Assembly: GCA_964462785.1 (NCBI GenBank)
Contig: CAYWZA010000008.1
Span: 1-40,375 of the forward strand
Length of the DNA stretch: 40,375 bases
Source of the DNA: JACQKA01 sp964462785
GTDB taxonomy: Bacteria; Patescibacteriota; Minisyncoccia; Phycocordibacterales; UBA2100
Direction of reading: 5' to 3'
Shown: positions 1 through 8,668 of the stretch, in pieces
Layout: the number at the start of each line of letters is the position of its first letter
Numbering within the stretch: position 1 is the first letter of the stretch
The notes under the pieces: model-generated
Seen by the model: the letters and a program-made list of their open reading frames with translations, nothing else
The model's database searches: none
Told to the model about the DNA's origin: nothing
Made by a program: the position numbers and the translations under genes

Positions 1-7
1 TATTTCA

Positions 8-35
8 TGCACTTTGATTATCTCAAAGTGTTGCA
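8..35. terminator. Small inverted repeat, possible terminator
   Basis: CACTTTGA (10-17) and TCAAAGTG (23-30) form a perfect 8-bp stem with a 5-base loop. It lies about 230 bases beyond the groEL stop on the minus strand. No clear U-tract follows on that strand, so a terminator role is only a possibility; it could also belong to a gene left of the window. Confidence 0.3.
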
Positions 36-130
36 CTTACTTGTTGAACTAGCTATTTGCTTATATTTCCTTATCTTTTCTCTCCTGTGTGCCACACACA
101 GAAGCGTAAGAAACAGCTTTAGAGAAGCGA

Positions 131-250
131 GTTGCTCCCCTTGAAAAACCTTGCACAGCGAAAAAAGCACGGTTTGCGTAGCAATTTTTTCGCGAGCAGA
201 GCACGACTGCCCGCTGGAGCAGTCGATGCGTGTTTTTCAAGGGAAGCAAC
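131..250 (-). other. Nested inverted-repeat (three-way-junction-like) element downstream of groEL
   Basis: An outer 19-bp stem pairs 131-149 with 232-250. Inside are two separate hairpins: a perfect 9-bp stem (158-166 with 185-193) and a perfect 7-bp stem (204-210 with 219-225). The one irregular outer pair is C-A in plus-strand RNA but a G-U wobble in minus-strand RNA, so the fold fits best in the groEL transcript. No gene was found in 1-259. It could be a 3' UTR structure, a processing or termination element, or a MITE-like palindrome. Confidence 0.55.
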
Positions 251-259
251 GAACGGCTG

Positions 260-1927
260 CTACATCATGTCATCATCCATCCCGCCTCCCATGCCGCCGT
301 GTGCGTGACCGCCTTCTTTCCTTTTCTCGTCCTCCGGCTCATCCGCCACTGCTGCCTCTGTGGTAAGTAATACTGCCGCTGCCGACGCTGCATTTTCAAC
401 ACCACTGCGTGTCACCTTCACCGGATCAATGATGCCGGCTTCGAGCATATCGACGATCTTTGGATCAGTATCTTCGCTTGATGCGTCGTATCCGAAGTTT
501 CCGCCTTTTGATGCAACGGCGCGTACAATGGCAGAGACATCATCACGCCCTGCGTTCTTTGCAATCTGCTTGAGAGGAGCGTAGAGCGCCTGTACCAAGA
601 TGCGATAGCCAATGGTGTATTCGTCATGTGCTGCAGCATCCACTTTTTTGCTCAGTTTCTCCGCCACTTTCACAAGCGCGGCGCCTCCCCCCGGCACGAT
701 CCCCTCTTCGATCGCCGCTTTGGTGGCGTTCACTGCGTCTTCTATTTTGTCTTTCAAATACTTCATCTCTGTTTCCGTCGCTGCGCCCACGCGCACGATA
801 GCGACTCCGCCAGTGAGCTTTGCCAAACGCTCCTCAAGCTTTTCTTTGTCGAATTTGGAGTCGGTCATTTCGATCTGCTTCCTTATTTCCGCTACGCGCG
901 CATCAATTTCTGATTTCTTACCTTTGCCGCCCACGATCACCGTGTTGTCTTTCGTAGCAACAATGCGATTTGCACGGCCAAGGTCTGCAACCGTCGCGCT
1001 CTCGAGCTTGCGACCAGTTTCTTCGGAGATCACTTTCGCCCCCACCACTGCCGCGATATCCGCAAGCATTTCTTTCTTGCGATCGCCATAGCCGGGTGCC
1101 TTGACTGCGAGTACGTTGAAGACTCCTTTCAGTTTGTTTACCACAAACGTCGCAAGTGCTTCACCTTCCACGTCGTCCGCAATGACAACGAGATCGCGCT
1201 TCCCTGTCTGCAGAAGCTTCTCGAGAAGCGGCACGATGACCTGCACCGTAGAAATTTTTCCGTCGGTAATGAAGATCGGTGCGTCTTTCATTTCTGCTTC
1301 CATGCGTTCGGCGCTGGTGATCATGTATGCCGAGACATAGCCGCGATCGAATTCCATTCCTTCCACAACCTCCGATTCGATACCGAGCGACTGCGATTCC
1401 TCGACGGTCACCACGCCATCCTTTCCTACTTTATTGATAGTGTCTGCAATCGTATTGCCGAGCTCTGCCGATTCTGCAGAGATGGTTGCCACTTGGCGAA
1501 TTTCTTCCTTACCCTTCACCTCTTTCGCCATCGCGCGCAATGCATCCACCGCATCTGCGGCTGCTTTTTCTATACCGCGGCGAATCATCACCGCATTTGC
1601 GCCCATCGCAGTGCGCTTTAATCCTTCGCTGACGATTGCCTGCGTAAGCACGACTGCCGTCGTGGTACCATCGCCTGCTTTGTCGTTCGTCTTTCCTGCA
1701 ACTTCCTTCGCGACCTCTGCACCCATGTTTGCGAATTTATCCTTGAGCGTGATTTCTTTTGCAATGGAGACACCGTCGTTGGTGATGCGCGGACCGCCAA
1801 ATGATTTATCGAGCGCCACATTGCGCCCGCGTGGCCCGAGGGTAACGCGCACTGCGTTTGCCACAGTGTCAACACCAAGTTTGAGCGCCTCGCGGACGTC
1901 CTGTCCAAACATTACTTGTTTTGCCAT
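260..1927 (-). CDS. groEL: Chaperonin GroEL (60 kDa)
   Basis: This is the large subunit of the ATP-driven GroEL/GroES folding chamber in the cytoplasm. The 555-residue length and full-length conservation are typical. The ATP-site segment GDGTTTAVVL sits at residues 85-94 and the N-terminal MAKQVMFGQDVREALK is canonical. The C-terminal tail carries the usual GGM-type repeat but is modified with a HAHGG segment and ends in DDDMM. It lies 21 bases downstream of groES on the same strand, and both are served by the promoter at 2330-2359. No separate promoter is evident in the 21-base gap. Identification is certain at family level. Confidence 0.98.
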   Translation of the reverse strand: MAKQVMFGQDVREALKLGVDTVANAVRVTLGPRGRNVALDKSFGGPRITNDGVSIAKEITLKDKFANMGAEVAKEVAGKTNDKAGDGTTTAVVLTQAIVSEGLKRTAMGANAVMIRRGIEKAAADAVDALRAMAKEVKGKEEIRQVATISAESAELGNTIADTINKVGKDGVVTVEESQSLGIESEVVEGMEFDRGYVSAYMITSAERMEAEMKDAPIFITDGKISTVQVIVPLLEKLLQTGKRDLVVIADDVEGEALATFVVNKLKGVFNVLAVKAPGYGDRKKEMLADIAAVVGAKVISEETGRKLESATVADLGRANRIVATKDNTVIVGGKGKKSEIDARVAEIRKQIEMTDSKFDKEKLEERLAKLTGGVAIVRVGAATETEMKYLKDKIEDAVNATKAAIEEGIVPGGGAALVKVAEKLSKKVDAAAHDEYTIGYRILVQALYAPLKQIAKNAGRDDVSAIVRAVASKGGNFGYDASSEDTDPKIVDMLEAGIIDPVKVTRSGVENAASAAAVLLTTEAAVADEPEDEKRKEGGHAHGGMGGGMDDDMM

Positions 1928-1948
1928 AGTTTTTGAGGATTAAAACTG

Positions 1949-2293
1949 TTATTTGAGTATCGCGACGATAGTGCTCTCGCTCACGATAAAGTAGTCTTCG
2001 CCGTCAATTTTTACTTCATCATAGCCGTATTTGCTGAACATCACCTTGTCGCCCACCTTGACGCGCATGGGGAGCACACGTCCATCGTCGCTCATTTTTC
2101 CTTCGCCCACAGCGACCACAAACCCTTTTTCGGGTTTCTCTTGGCGCGCAGTGTCCGGGATGATAATGCCTCCGGCGGTCTTCTCTTCGAATTTCTCCGG
2201 ACGGACGACGACGCGATCACCCAAGGGCTTCACGCCGATTTTCTTCTCTTCTTTCTTCTCAACGTTCGTTGACTTCTTCGTCTTTGTTGCCAT
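1949..2293 (-). CDS. groES: Co-chaperonin GroES (10 kDa)
   Basis: GroES forms the heptameric lid that binds GroEL and encloses substrate. The core begins with IGVKPLGDRVVVRPEK and contains the mobile-loop region with KTAGGIIIPDTA, then ends SESTIVAILK. I place the start at the ATG at 2293 (MATKTKKS, 114 residues). An ATG at 2311 would add six residues; neither has a clear Shine-Dalgarno. Ahead of the GroES core is an unusual lysine/glutamate-rich extension of about 20 residues, absent from most bacterial GroES proteins. It is first in an operon with groEL. No CIRCE operator (the HrcA site usual for groE operons) was seen upstream. Confidence 0.96.
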   Translation of the reverse strand: MATKTKKSTNVEKKEEKKIGVKPLGDRVVVRPEKFEEKTAGGIIIPDTARQEKPEKGFVVAVGEGKMSDDGRVLPMRVKVGDKVMFSKYGYDEVKIDGEDYFIVSESTIVAILK

Positions 2294-2329
2294 AGAAATA
2301 TGTAAAGGCATTAGCTGCTAATCGGCAGG

Positions 2330-2359
2330 ATTATATCGCAACAAATGCGCTGGAGTCAA
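2330..2359 (-). promoter_or_regulatory. Sigma70-type promoter of groES-groEL
   Basis: On the minus strand a TTGACT -35 box (2354-2359) and a perfect TATAAT -10 box (2330-2335) are separated by 18 bases. The predicted transcript start near 2323 gives a short leader before groES. A small CGGAA/TTCCG inverted repeat lies just upstream (about 2372-2386). Confidence 0.85.
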
Positions 2360-2418
2360 CACAACAATGCGGAATTTTCTTCCGTAGAATGCAACTAGCT
2401 CTTGTTTCGCCTCAAGCT

Positions 2419-4008
2419 CTAATGCTCATTCACCCTCGGTCTGATGCTTACAAAAGCATACTTCTCCTGCATCTGCCCGTGCAGATCTATACAGCGCAAT
2501 GTGTACGTAGTGCGCTTGGTGATTTCGCTAGTCGGCTCTCCATTGAGGGGCGATGCGAAGGAGGTGCCGTCTGGCTGCGCAACTTGAGGGAATGAATCAC
2601 CATTTGACCCAAAGACCGGTATGCAGGATGCGACATTGATAGCGCTCCAGCTCACGGTCGTCCTGCTGCCGCGCCTAACGAGAAAGGCGTCGGTTTCGAT
2701 GGTGAGTATGGCATCAGAGATGCCTGAACCCGGAGGATTTTGCGTGGTGTTGCCACTGGCGCTGAATTCACTGGCGTCTGAGCTGTCAGTACAGTCAGTG
2801 TCATCAAGATCTTTGTCACCATCGCCGTCATTATCGATATCATCGGCACATTGGATGGTGCTTGGCGGTGGCGGGGTCACCACTGTGCCACTGCAAGTGA
2901 AGGTGACGCTCCCCCTGCTTCCCGATACGTTGCCATGCGAATCTCGTGCGAGGACGCGCACTGTCTTGGTGCCTGCAGATGGGTATCGATGCGTAGCGGT
3001 GACCACCGTACCTGAGGAAGCGCCACCTGTGGGGACGATTTCATCTACATCGTCACCGGTATTGCCATTGCCATTCGTGTCGAGGCTATCATCCCAGTCA
3101 ATGAGATAGCTGACACGATCGTTGTCGGGGTCGGTGGAGACCATGCTGATCGTGTGATCCACTCCCACGGTGCACTGACCGAGTGAGGAGAGGATGGGGG
3201 TGGTGGGTGCAGCACCTACCGGCGGCTCAACAGTGATCGAACACGGAACCTGCTGAGCGGGGATGGTTATACGGGAATCAGCTTTTCCGGTGCATTTGTG
3301 CCGCCCAGTGTCGTCGGGCAGATTCACTGCCTTAGTATACGAATGCACTATGCTCCATGGCACCGCCTTGCAACTGTTAGGCATTTGAATCGAGACATAC
3401 GGTCGAGCGTACGTGTCTGCAAACTCGACAACAGTACTCGCCAATCCAGATTGTCGAGCAGTACAGAGCATGCCTCCGTCAGATTGCTGAGGATCGCATT
3501 CGAACAGTGCCTCCTCGCCTGAGATGTTCACTGCGGGTGGATTGACGGCAATGGTCCCGTAAAAATCACGATACAATGCTGCTGTGACTTTGAAATTGTT
3601 TGCGTACAGATTCTTGGGCTGACATATCTCCTCCGGAGATGGCGCCTCGGCATTGACGATCGGATCCCCGTACGGTGAATCGTGGTAGTATCCGCGTCCA
3701 AACCAGAAGATGTCTTCGTAAGACATTTTCTTGGGAGCAAATTTGACTTGCGTACCTTGAGGAATACTTCCGCCGCAGACAGATGTGCCGGTTGTAGGAT
3801 CGATGACATCCGCCGTATACGACACCGTAAGGTGCGGCGCAATCATGCGGGGAAGACACGTCACTTCCGAGCCCTCTTTGAACACAGCATAATTCGGCAA
3901 GTTCTGCGACCACTGTACATTCATTCCATATACAGGTATTGCGGAAGTTAGCACCCATAGAAAAGCTAGTGTCGGGAAGATCCAGGCTACGTTTTTAGTA
4001 GTATGCAT
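2419..4008 (-). CDS. Secreted protein with PKD-like domain and Asp-rich calcium-binding-type segment
   Basis: A 529-residue exported protein of unknown function. Residues 1-28 look like a signal peptide (hydrophobic stretch ending VYG). The middle, about 265-370, resembles a PKD/Ig-like fold with the segment STDPDNDRVSYLIDWDDS and a HRYPSAGTKTVRVLARDSHG strand pair. Around 390-410 is a CADDIDNDGDGDKDLDD stretch resembling thrombospondin type 3 calcium loops, and a second beta-sandwich-like domain ends the protein. Many cysteines suggest disulfides, fitting the VKOR-like gene at 14163. GAGG four bases before the ATG supports this start. Such modular surface proteins are common in CPR genomes; the ligand cannot be told from sequence. 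Confidence 0.75.
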   Translation of the reverse strand: MHTTKNVAWIFPTLAFLWVLTSAIPVYGMNVQWSQNLPNYAVFKEGSEVTCLPRMIAPHLTVSYTADVIDPTTGTSVCGGSIPQGTQVKFAPKKMSYEDIFWFGRGYYHDSPYGDPIVNAEAPSPEEICQPKNLYANNFKVTAALYRDFYGTIAVNPPAVNISGEEALFECDPQQSDGGMLCTARQSGLASTVVEFADTYARPYVSIQMPNSCKAVPWSIVHSYTKAVNLPDDTGRHKCTGKADSRITIPAQQVPCSITVEPPVGAAPTTPILSSLGQCTVGVDHTISMVSTDPDNDRVSYLIDWDDSLDTNGNGNTGDDVDEIVPTGGASSGTVVTATHRYPSAGTKTVRVLARDSHGNVSGSRGSVTFTCSGTVVTPPPPSTIQCADDIDNDGDGDKDLDDTDCTDSSDASEFSASGNTTQNPPGSGISDAILTIETDAFLVRRGSRTTVSWSAINVASCIPVFGSNGDSFPQVAQPDGTSFASPLNGEPTSEITKRTTYTLRCIDLHGQMQEKYAFVSIRPRVNEH

Positions 4009-4237
4009 ATGACCTCATTGTGTCATAGGATTCTGCTACGCTCATGCTTGGCTGTGGACAATAATGATCCTTCTACGCAAGCTTCGCCGTATTGAATCGC
4101 GGGGGCAGAGATGAGGTTTTTTGGAGCATCGCGCAGCGCGCACCCCCACGTGAACCAGCGGCGCAGTGGTGATACACGTCCACGTCACCTCAGTTGTTAT
4201 GCGAGCAAAGACCTCACCTCCGCCCCCGCGATCGTCG

Positions 4238-4266
4238 TTGACCACCATTACCCAATCTGCTAGCAT
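4238..4266 (+). promoter_or_regulatory. Promoter of secG, predicted leaderless
   Basis: TTGACC (4238-4243) and TAGCAT (4261-4266) are separated by 17 bases. Only seven bases lie between the -10 box and the ATG at 4274, so transcription should begin at or next to the start codon. The rest of 4009-4237 holds no gene I can support. Confidence 0.6.
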
Positions 4267-4273
4267 AGCGGAG

Positions 4274-4507
4274 ATGTCGACACTCGCGGGCTATCTGCCC
4301 TACATACAAATAACCCTGTCAGTATTGCTCATCATAGCGATTCTGATGCAGCGCACCGGCGCCTCTTTGGGCGGCGCATTCGGCGCAGACAACTTCAGCT
4401 CCGGCTTCCACACCCGCCGCGGCATCGAAAAGACGCTCTTCAATGCGACTATCGTGCTCGGTATCCTGTTTGCGGTCTCGGCACTCATTTCTTTGTTTCT
4501 AAAATAA
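4274..4507 (+). CDS. secG: Preprotein translocase subunit SecG
   Basis: SecG is the small non-essential subunit of the SecYEG translocon. The 77-residue protein has the family layout: an N-terminal membrane helix (about 8-25), a cytoplasmic loop with LMQRTGASLGGAFGADN, and a second helix at the C terminus (about 53-75). The frame is open from 4166, but the extra N-terminal residues are not SecG-like, and the promoter at 4238-4266 lies inside that extension. I therefore choose MSTLAGYLPYIQ at 4274. The peptide-binding protein gene follows after 39 bases and is probably cotranscribed. Confidence 0.92.
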   Translation: MSTLAGYLPYIQITLSVLLIIAILMQRTGASLGGAFGADNFSSGFHTRRGIEKTLFNATIVLGILFAVSALISLFLK

Positions 4508-4546
4508 TCGCTCCGATCATAACGCGCCCTGCGCGCGGAGCACTGT

Positions 4547-6358
4547 ATGGTTCAAGATCCTACCGATAATTCAGCACAATCACCTGCATGGCAGGAGCCC
4601 GCGCCGCGCGAGCGCGCACTTTTCGCAACACGCCGCATTCCCGGCATTGCGCTGCTCGAGGAGATGCTTAAATTCTTTTCTCCCGCCGAGCGCGCACTCC
4701 TGTACGGCTTTGCCATTCTTATGGGTGCTTCCGCATTCGCGATGCTCGTCATGCTCAACACCCGCCTTACGACCGTCATCCCAAGCCACGGCGGATCGCT
4801 CACCGAGGGCATCGTCGGTACACCGCGCTTCGTGAACCCTTTACTTGCACAATCCGACCCCGATCGCGATGTGAGTGCGCTCGTATATTCGGGGCTCATG
4901 CGTGCAACACCCGACAATCGCTTTATCAAAGATCTTGCCGCCGACATGCAGATATCCGAGGATGGCACGACGTATACATTCGTCATCCGCGATGACGCAT
5001 ATTTCCATGACGGCACGCCCGTCACCGCCGCTGATGTCGCGTTTACTATTGCAATGGCGCAGCAGCCGGACATAAAGAGCCCGCGTCGCGCCGATTGGGA
5101 AGGCGTTTCTGTCGAGGATGTAGACGAAAAAACAGTGCGCATCACACTCCCCCATCCGTATGCACCATTTCTTGAGAACGCCACGCTCGGCATCCTGCCG
5201 AAACATCTCTGGCAGAATGTCCCGATTGAGGAGTTTCCCTTCCATGAGCTCAACACACATCCGATAGGCAGCGGTCCGTTTATGTTTAAGAAGGCATCGG
5301 TAAATTCCTCGGGTGCGCCCGAGCGCTACACGCTCGCTGCCTATCCGCAATTCACCCTCGGGCGCCCGTATCTCGACACTATTGTGTTTAACTTCTATCC
5401 GAACGAGGACGAAGTGTTTGCCGCACTCGCCCGCGGAAAAATTGAGTCCATCGCCGGCATTGCACCCACTGCGGTGGATCGCCTCGGAGAAGGCGTGCAC
5501 ATTGTGCGCGCGCCGTTACCGCGCATCTTTGGTGTCTTTTTCAACCAGGGAAAGTCGAACGCGCTCATGGACACCAGTGTGCGCAAGGCGCTCTCGCTAG
5601 CACTTGACAGAGAGAAGATTATAGATGATAATTTACATGGATACGGGGTTGCAGTTACCGAGCCGGTACTCCCCGACACATTCTCTCCACAAGAAGCATC
5701 AACCACCGCGCCCATCGCGAGTGGCATTGAAGCGGCAAACGCTCTCTTGGATGTTGCCGGATGGAAAGCGGGAGAAGATGGCATTCGCGCAAAAAAAGGC
5801 ACGACGCTTTCATTTGCAATCACCACGGCCGATACTCCCGAGCTTGCAGGTGCGGCAGAGAGCGTTGCACGTACGTGGCGCCTGCTCGGTGCCGATGTTT
5901 CGGTAAAGGTATTTTCAACAAGCGATCTCACCAACACTGTGATCCGCCCGCGCGATTATCAGGCGCTGTTGTTTGGAGAAGTCGTCGGGCGTTCACTTGA
6001 TCTCTTTGCATTCTGGCATTCGTCGCAGCGCAATGATCCGGGGCTCAACCTCGCACTGTACACAAACGTAAAAGCTGATAAATTGCTTGCTGATGCTCGG
6101 CGGGATGACAATCCCAAGACGCGCGCAGAGAAGCAGGCGGAATTTGTCGACATTGCACAGAGCGAATACCCTGCGGCATTCCTCTACGCCCCCGAGTTCA
6201 TATACGCGATGCCGAATGATATATACGACGTACATATCGGATCGCTCACCGCACCGGCAGAACGCTTTCTCAATGTGTATGAATGGCATCGCGAGACAGA
6301 GCGCGTGTGGGACGTCTTTGTGCCCGCGCAAGCGTATACCGTACTCGCAACGTACTAA
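4547..6358 (+). CDS. Membrane-anchored ABC-type peptide-binding protein (SBP_bac_5 family)
   Basis: A 603-residue extracellular solute-binding protein of the oligopeptide/dipeptide/nickel family. Residues 51-70 form one membrane helix that should anchor the protein; no lipobox cysteine is seen. The binding domain begins with GGSLTEGIVGTPRFVNPLL, and DGTTYTFVIRDDAYFHDGTP is the classical family signature. The C-terminal lobe continues to about residue 600. No permease or ATPase gene lies nearby, so it either works with a transporter encoded elsewhere or serves another role such as peptide scavenging or signalling. It lies 39 bases after secG and 42 bases before RNase J. Confidence 0.9.
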   Translation: MVQDPTDNSAQSPAWQEPAPRERALFATRRIPGIALLEEMLKFFSPAERALLYGFAILMGASAFAMLVMLNTRLTTVIPSHGGSLTEGIVGTPRFVNPLLAQSDPDRDVSALVYSGLMRATPDNRFIKDLAADMQISEDGTTYTFVIRDDAYFHDGTPVTAADVAFTIAMAQQPDIKSPRRADWEGVSVEDVDEKTVRITLPHPYAPFLENATLGILPKHLWQNVPIEEFPFHELNTHPIGSGPFMFKKASVNSSGAPERYTLAAYPQFTLGRPYLDTIVFNFYPNEDEVFAALARGKIESIAGIAPTAVDRLGEGVHIVRAPLPRIFGVFFNQGKSNALMDTSVRKALSLALDREKIIDDNLHGYGVAVTEPVLPDTFSPQEASTTAPIASGIEAANALLDVAGWKAGEDGIRAKKGTTLSFAITTADTPELAGAAESVARTWRLLGADVSVKVFSTSDLTNTVIRPRDYQALLFGEVVGRSLDLFAFWHSSQRNDPGLNLALYTNVKADKLLADARRDDNPKTRAEKQAEFVDIAQSEYPAAFLYAPEFIYAMPNDIYDVHIGSLTAPAERFLNVYEWHRETERVWDVFVPAQAYTVLATY

Positions 6359-6400
6359 CACTTAATTATTAATTATTAGACTCTAAAATTCACACAGTAT

Positions 6401-8293
6401 ATGACTCCACCAAGGAGAAGCGGCCCACCCGCTGATCGTCCTCGATCAGGCGGCGCGCCGCATCGCAGAGACCACAGCCGCCCACGCGGAAGCTTTGGCG
6501 GTACCCGCCGCGGCAACGCAGGAGGCGGTCGTGGTCGCCCACCGCGCAAGATGGGTCCGCCCCGCCACATCGTCTCGCACAACAACGGCGCCCCGCGCCC
6601 TGTAATCCCGCCACCAAGCGAGGGTGTGATTCGCGTCATTCCCCTAGGCGGCGTTGAGGAAATCGGACGCAACATGACCGCAATCGAAATCGGCGAGGAC
6701 ATTATTGTCGTCGACGCCGGCTTTGGCTTCGGCGAGACAGATACGCCGGGAGTTGATTACATCCTTCCCAACACCGAATACCTCGAAGAGCGCCGCGCAA
6801 AAATACGCGCAATCGTGATCACCCACGGTCACTTGGATCACATCGGCGGCATTCCCTACATCATCGATCGTATCGGCAATCCGCCGATCTACACCCGCAA
6901 GCTGACCGGCATGATGATCAAAAAGCGTCAGGAGGAATTTTCCCACCTGCCGCCCCCGACGATTCGTGACGTCGAGAAAGACGAGAGCGTTAAAATCGGC
7001 AGTCTCAATCTAAAATTCTTTGCCGTCACACACACCATTCCCGATTCGATGGGTATCATCGTCGAGACGCCGTATGGAGACGTGGTAGTGACCGGCGACG
7101 TCAAACTCGATCTTGAAAACGGTAAGCCCTCAGCGGATGAAGAGCGTGAGTACGGCATATTTAAAGACAGGAAGGTGCTCATGCTGCTTATGGATTCGAC
7201 CAACGTCGACAAACCGGGATGGTCTATCCCCGAGCGCACCGTGCACAAGACACTCGAGGATCTCATTGTGAAAACAAAAGGGCGCGTCATCGTCGGCACG
7301 TTTGCCTCACAGCTGGAACGTCTGATGAAAATCGTACGCATTGCCGAAGAGCACGGGCGCCGCATCGTCGTCGACGGTCGCAGCATGAAGACGAACATTG
7401 AAATCGTCCGCGAGCTGGGTCTTCTCAAGCACAAAGATGAAACCATCATCACTGTCGACAACATGCGCGACTACCCGCCTGAGAAGCTCATCATCCTTGC
7501 AACGGGCGCGCAGGGAGACGAATTCGCTTCACTCATGCGCATCGGCAACAAGACACACAAATATATTTCACTCACGCCAAATGACACCGTCATTCTCTCC
7601 TCTTCAATCATTCCGGGAAATGAACGCGCGGTGCAAAAACTGATGGACAACCTCTCCCGCCAAGGCGCACACATCATCACCTATCAATCGAGCGATGTGC
7701 ACGCATCTGGTCACGGATATCGCGAGGAAGCGATGTGGATTCACCAGCACATCCGACCGAAATTCTTTATGCCCCAGCACGGCTATCACTATAAATTGCG
7801 CATCCATGCCGATCTCATACAAGAATCAATCGGCATGCCGCGAGAGCACATCGCCATCCCGGACAACAGCTCAATCATAGAGATCGTCGAAGATGGTAAC
7901 AAAATTGTAAAGCGTAAAGAGAAGGCGCCGGACAGCTTGCGCGTCGTCGAGGGGCAATCGATCGGAGAACTCTCTGATGTGCTCATGCGTGACAGAAAGA
8001 CACTTGCTGAGGAGGGTTTCTGTGTCGTCGTCGCCACAGTGGATCGCCGCACGGGCAAGCTGCACAAATCCCCCGACATCATTTCTCGCGGCTTCGTCTA
8101 TTTGCGCGACAATCGCGATCTCATGGATCAAACGCGCCTCATCATCCGCAAGAGCGTTGAGTACGCACTGCGCCCGCCTAAGACGCAGGATCTCGATCGC
8201 GCACGCGAAGACCTCGCCGACTCAGTCGCACATTTCCTCCTTCAGCAAACAGCCAAACGCCCCATTGTCATCCCCGTGATTGTGAGTATATAG
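6401..8293 (+). CDS. rnj: Ribonuclease J with Arg/Gly-rich N-terminal extension
   Basis: RNase J is a metallo-beta-lactamase/beta-CASP nuclease with 5'-3' exonuclease and endonuclease activity in RNA turnover and maturation. The catalytic core starts near residue 75 (GVIRVIPLGGVEEIGRNMTA). The metal motif THGHLDHIGG lies at 141-150, with later histidines (VTHTIPDS, GHGYREE, PQHGYHY) completing the sites. The C-terminal domain is present, giving 630 residues. The first 70 residues are a low-complexity extension rich in Arg, Gly and Pro, resembling RGG-type RNA-binding tails; usual bacterial RNase J lacks it. TAAAAT at 6384-6389 is a possible -10 box. Confidence 0.95.
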   Translation: MTPPRRSGPPADRPRSGGAPHRRDHSRPRGSFGGTRRGNAGGGRGRPPRKMGPPRHIVSHNNGAPRPVIPPPSEGVIRVIPLGGVEEIGRNMTAIEIGEDIIVVDAGFGFGETDTPGVDYILPNTEYLEERRAKIRAIVITHGHLDHIGGIPYIIDRIGNPPIYTRKLTGMMIKKRQEEFSHLPPPTIRDVEKDESVKIGSLNLKFFAVTHTIPDSMGIIVETPYGDVVVTGDVKLDLENGKPSADEEREYGIFKDRKVLMLLMDSTNVDKPGWSIPERTVHKTLEDLIVKTKGRVIVGTFASQLERLMKIVRIAEEHGRRIVVDGRSMKTNIEIVRELGLLKHKDETIITVDNMRDYPPEKLIILATGAQGDEFASLMRIGNKTHKYISLTPNDTVILSSSIIPGNERAVQKLMDNLSRQGAHIITYQSSDVHASGHGYREEAMWIHQHIRPKFFMPQHGYHYKLRIHADLIQESIGMPREHIAIPDNSSIIEIVEDGNKIVKRKEKAPDSLRVVEGQSIGELSDVLMRDRKTLAEEGFCVVVATVDRRTGKLHKSPDIISRGFVYLRDNRDLMDQTRLIIRKSVEYALRPPKTQDLDRAREDLADSVAHFLLQQTAKRPIVIPVIVSI

Positions 8294-8327
8294 TTGCGAA
8301 AGTGTATACAGAGAGGTGGAGGTTAGC

Positions 8328-8630
8328 ATGCGGCTGTTCCCGTATTTGTTTCAGCCCGTGCATTATGCACAGGCGCAACTAATAAAGGTTGACGTGGAAA
8401 TTGTCTGCGCAGACCGGTGCTTCACCGGCGCGCGCGATTTCGTTGCAACATTCTTGATAGATGACACGCCGGTCTCAATACGCATTCAAGGCGGCTTGGC
8501 TACCGTCCCGCGCACAGAAGACCAGAAAAGAATTTTTGGCATGAAGTGGGTCGGCGACACAGCAGAAATCACCTATCAACGGCATCGGTATCATCCGGAT
8601 CAGATCCGCATTTGTTCGGTACAATTTTAG
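8328..8630 (+). CDS. Small hypothetical protein, about 100 residues
   Basis: I do not recognise this protein. It begins MRLFPYLFQPVHYAQAQ and is mixed beta-rich with no signal peptide or membrane helix; cysteines occur at two positions in the first third. The ATG at 8328 is chosen because a GGAGG Shine-Dalgarno (8318-8322) sits five bases before it; a GTG at 8316 would overlap that site. It starts 34 bases after RNase J and ends just before the hairpin at 8637, so it is likely the last gene of the secG-rnj transcription unit. Confidence 0.65.
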   Translation: MRLFPYLFQPVHYAQAQLIKVDVEIVCADRCFTGARDFVATFLIDDTPVSIRIQGGLATVPRTEDQKRIFGMKWVGDTAEITYQRHRYHPDQIRICSVQF

Positions 8631-8636
8631 AAACAT

Positions 8637-8657
8637 AACCCCCGCTCTGCGGGGGTT
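8637..8657 (+). terminator. Intrinsic terminator overlapping the next promoter
   Basis: AACCCCCGC and GCGGGGGTT form a perfect 9-bp stem with a TCT loop. It directly follows the 8328-8630 gene. Its 3' end shares a base with the TATACT (8657-8662) that lies six bases before the MFS start codon. Confidence 0.75.
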
Positions 8658-8668
8658 ATACTATATGT

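Noticed and set aside
612..1943. Long plus-strand open frames opposite groEL
   Set aside because: They mirror the groEL coding strand, have no ribosome sites and encode low-complexity Ser/Ala-rich sequence.
2312..2418. Search for a CIRCE (HrcA) operator before groES
   Set aside because: No TTAGCACTC-N9-GAGTGCTAA-like repeat is present; only the promoter and a short CGGAA/TTCCG dyad were seen.
4552..5937. Minus-strand frames of 180-234 codons opposite the peptide-binding protein
   Set aside because: They are antisense shadows of a clearly recognised gene and resemble no protein family.
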